Source: an uncultured Saprospiraceae bacterium
GTDB lineage: Bacteria; Bacteroidota; Bacteroidia; Chitinophagales; Saprospiraceae
Reading direction: 5' to 3'
DNA: 64,000 nt
Assembly (NCBI GenBank): GCA_938015595.1
Contig: CALLPI010000007.1
Location: 62,001-126,000, forward strand
Part shown: positions 63,180 through 64,000 of the stretch, piece by piece
How positions within the stretch are numbered: the stretch's first letter is position 1
Layout of the letters: each line of letters starts with the position of its first letter
Program-made: the position numbers and the translations under genes
Notes under the pieces: model-generated
Database searches by the model: none
What the model saw: only the letters and a program-made list of their open reading frames with translations
Told to the model about the DNA's origin: nothing

Positions 63180-64000
63180 TTGAAGCACGACGTAGTCATT
63201 ATCGGAGCAGGCATTATAGGGGCGGCTACAGCGTGGCAACTGTCCCGGCAAAATCCTCGCCTTTCCATTGCTGTGCTGGAGAAAGAACCAGGTGCAGCGC
63301 ATCACCAATCAGGTACCAACAGCGGCGTCATTCACTCCGGCATCTACTACAAGCCCGGCAGCCTCAAGGCGCTGAACTGCCGCCAGGGCTACCAGGAATT
63401 GCTGGATTTCTGCCAGCAACACAATATTCGCCACGAGATATGCGGCAAACTCATCGCCGCTGTCACACCTGAAGAAGCCAGTCGCCTGCCTGCCCTGCTG
63501 CAAAACGGCCAAGCCAACGGCCTGGAAGGACTACGCCTGCTTGGAGCAGAGGAAGCCCACGAGCGCGAGCCACACCTGCAATGCCTCTCCGCCATCCAAG
63601 TGCCCCAAACTGGCATTGTGGACTATCGCGAAGTGACCGAAAAACTACTACAACTAAGCTTGGAGGCAGGTACAAAAATCCACTATTCGACAAGAGTAAC
63701 TGGCTTGATATGCCGCCCCGAAGAGACTTTTGTGCAAACTACGTCTGGCGAGTGGCGCTGCCGCCTGGCCATCAATTGCGCTGGCCTCTACACCGACAAA
63801 CTGGCTGCAATGACCGGCCACGATGACGGCCTCATGGTATTGCCATTCAGAGGAGAATACTACGAACTTACACCCGAACGAAGGTATCTCGTACGGCATC
63901 TCATCTACCCGGTACCCAATCCGGCTTTTCCGTTTCTGGGCGTGCACTTCACCCGCATGACCGACGGGCGCATAGAAGCCGGCCCCAACGCCGTACTGGC
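63180..64000 (+). CDS. lhgO: L-2-hydroxyglutarate oxidase-like FAD enzyme (3' end outside window)
   Basis: FAD-dependent oxidoreductase of the DAO family; 273 complete codons are visible and open to the window edge. The frame begins VVIIGAGIIGAATAWQL (dinucleotide fold GxGxxG), followed by HHQSGTNSGVIHSGIYYKP and GSLKALNCRQG, the hallmark of L-2-hydroxyglutarate oxidases. QTGIVDYREVTEKL and the PFRGEYYEL segment also match. It oxidises L-2-hydroxyglutarate to 2-oxoglutarate, linked to the respiratory chain or oxygen. No ATG is available: the frame is closed by a TAG at 63162-63164, so a TTG at 63180 (chosen, giving MKHDVVIIGAG) or 63171 must be used. A nearby ATG at 63166 is out of frame and stops after five codons. 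Confidence 0.9.
   Translation, partial: MKHDVVIIGAGIIGAATAWQLSRQNPRLSIAVLEKEPGAAHHQSGTNSGVIHSGIYYKPGSLKALNCRQGYQELLDFCQQHNIRHEICGKLIAAVTPEEASRLPALLQNGQANGLEGLRLLGAEEAHEREPHLQCLSAIQVPQTGIVDYREVTEKLLQLSLEAGTKIHYSTRVTGLICRPEETFVQTTSGEWRCRLAINCAGLYTDKLAAMTGHDDGLMVLPFRGEYYELTPERRYLVRHLIYPVPNPAFPFLGVHFTRMTDGRIEAGPNAVL

Noticed and set aside
1-64000. Mobile elements, tRNA, rRNA, restriction or defence islands
   Set aside because: No transposase, integrase, toxin-antitoxin, nuclease/helicase defence genes or cloverleaf sequences were recognised in reading the window; short tRNAs could still be missed without a scan.

Overview
The window reads as a chromosomal segment of a moderately GC-rich, Gram-negative member of the Bacteroidota. 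The evidence is a SusC/SusD pair, a second TonB-dependent receptor, several secreted proteins ending in type IX secretion (T9SS) sorting domains of type A and type B, and at least eighteen exact matches to the Bacteroidota -7 promoter box TAnnTTTG just upstream of genes. Very large extracellular proteins built from Ig-like, HYR-like and dockerin-like modules suggest the Saprospiria (Saprospiraceae or Lewinella type), but that placement is inference. I see no rRNA, tRNA, CRISPR array, insertion sequence, integrase or phage genes.

Layout. Positions 1-5111 carry a PHB-depolymerase-like esterase cut by the window edge, recN, a sensor histidine kinase and a zinc-dependent AstE/aspartoacylase-family protein. 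Positions 5467-10346 hold a SusC/SusD pair closed by a clear intrinsic terminator. Positions 10482-21943 are mainly housekeeping: a VanY-type carboxypeptidase, Mn-type superoxide dismutase, a nitroreductase with an overlapping dipeptide epimerase, glutaminyl-tRNA synthetase, a cysteine/cystathionine synthase, a Nudix hydrolase, a GT-C-like membrane protein, a YgjP-type metallopeptidase beside an unusual peptidoglycan-binding-domain protein, and an acyl-ACP thioesterase. Positions 22138-31064 hold two T9SS type A cargo proteins (one with a degenerate alpha-amylase core), a short-chain dehydrogenase and a 1306-residue HYR/dockerin-like protein. Positions 31276-41482 carry a penicillin-acylase-family hydrolase, small membrane proteins, an MFS transporter, a possible three-gene unit (serine hydrolase, unknown protein, GlmM-like mutase), a DUF4294 protein, a YfiT/DinB protein and a PaaG-like isomerase. 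Positions 41530-49740 are one giant gene encoding a 2736-residue surface protein with 26 copies of a 70-residue repeat and a type B sorting domain. Positions 50017-64000 hold a di-heme cytochrome c-like lipoprotein, a divergent thiolase/FabG-type reductase pair, two unknown proteins, a lamin-tail-domain T9SS cargo, an Oar-like TonB receptor, a glycerophosphodiester phosphodiesterase, FabD, a YqgE protein and an LhgO-type oxidase cut by the window edge.

How the genes fit together. The window supplies cargo for T9SS but none of the T9SS machinery. Lipid metabolism recurs (thiolase, FabG-like reductase, FabD, acyl-ACP thioesterase, PaaG, PHB-depolymerase-like esterase) without forming a single operon. 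Cell-wall turnover also recurs (VanY, dipeptide epimerase, GlmM, PG-binding protein). The least explained items are the pseudo-amylase T9SS cargo, the PG-binding protein with a C-terminal His...SxGC motif, the giant repeat protein, and several inverted repeats and a duplicated promoter element in intergenic DNA. I did not find a multi-gene system that I could defend as wholly new.
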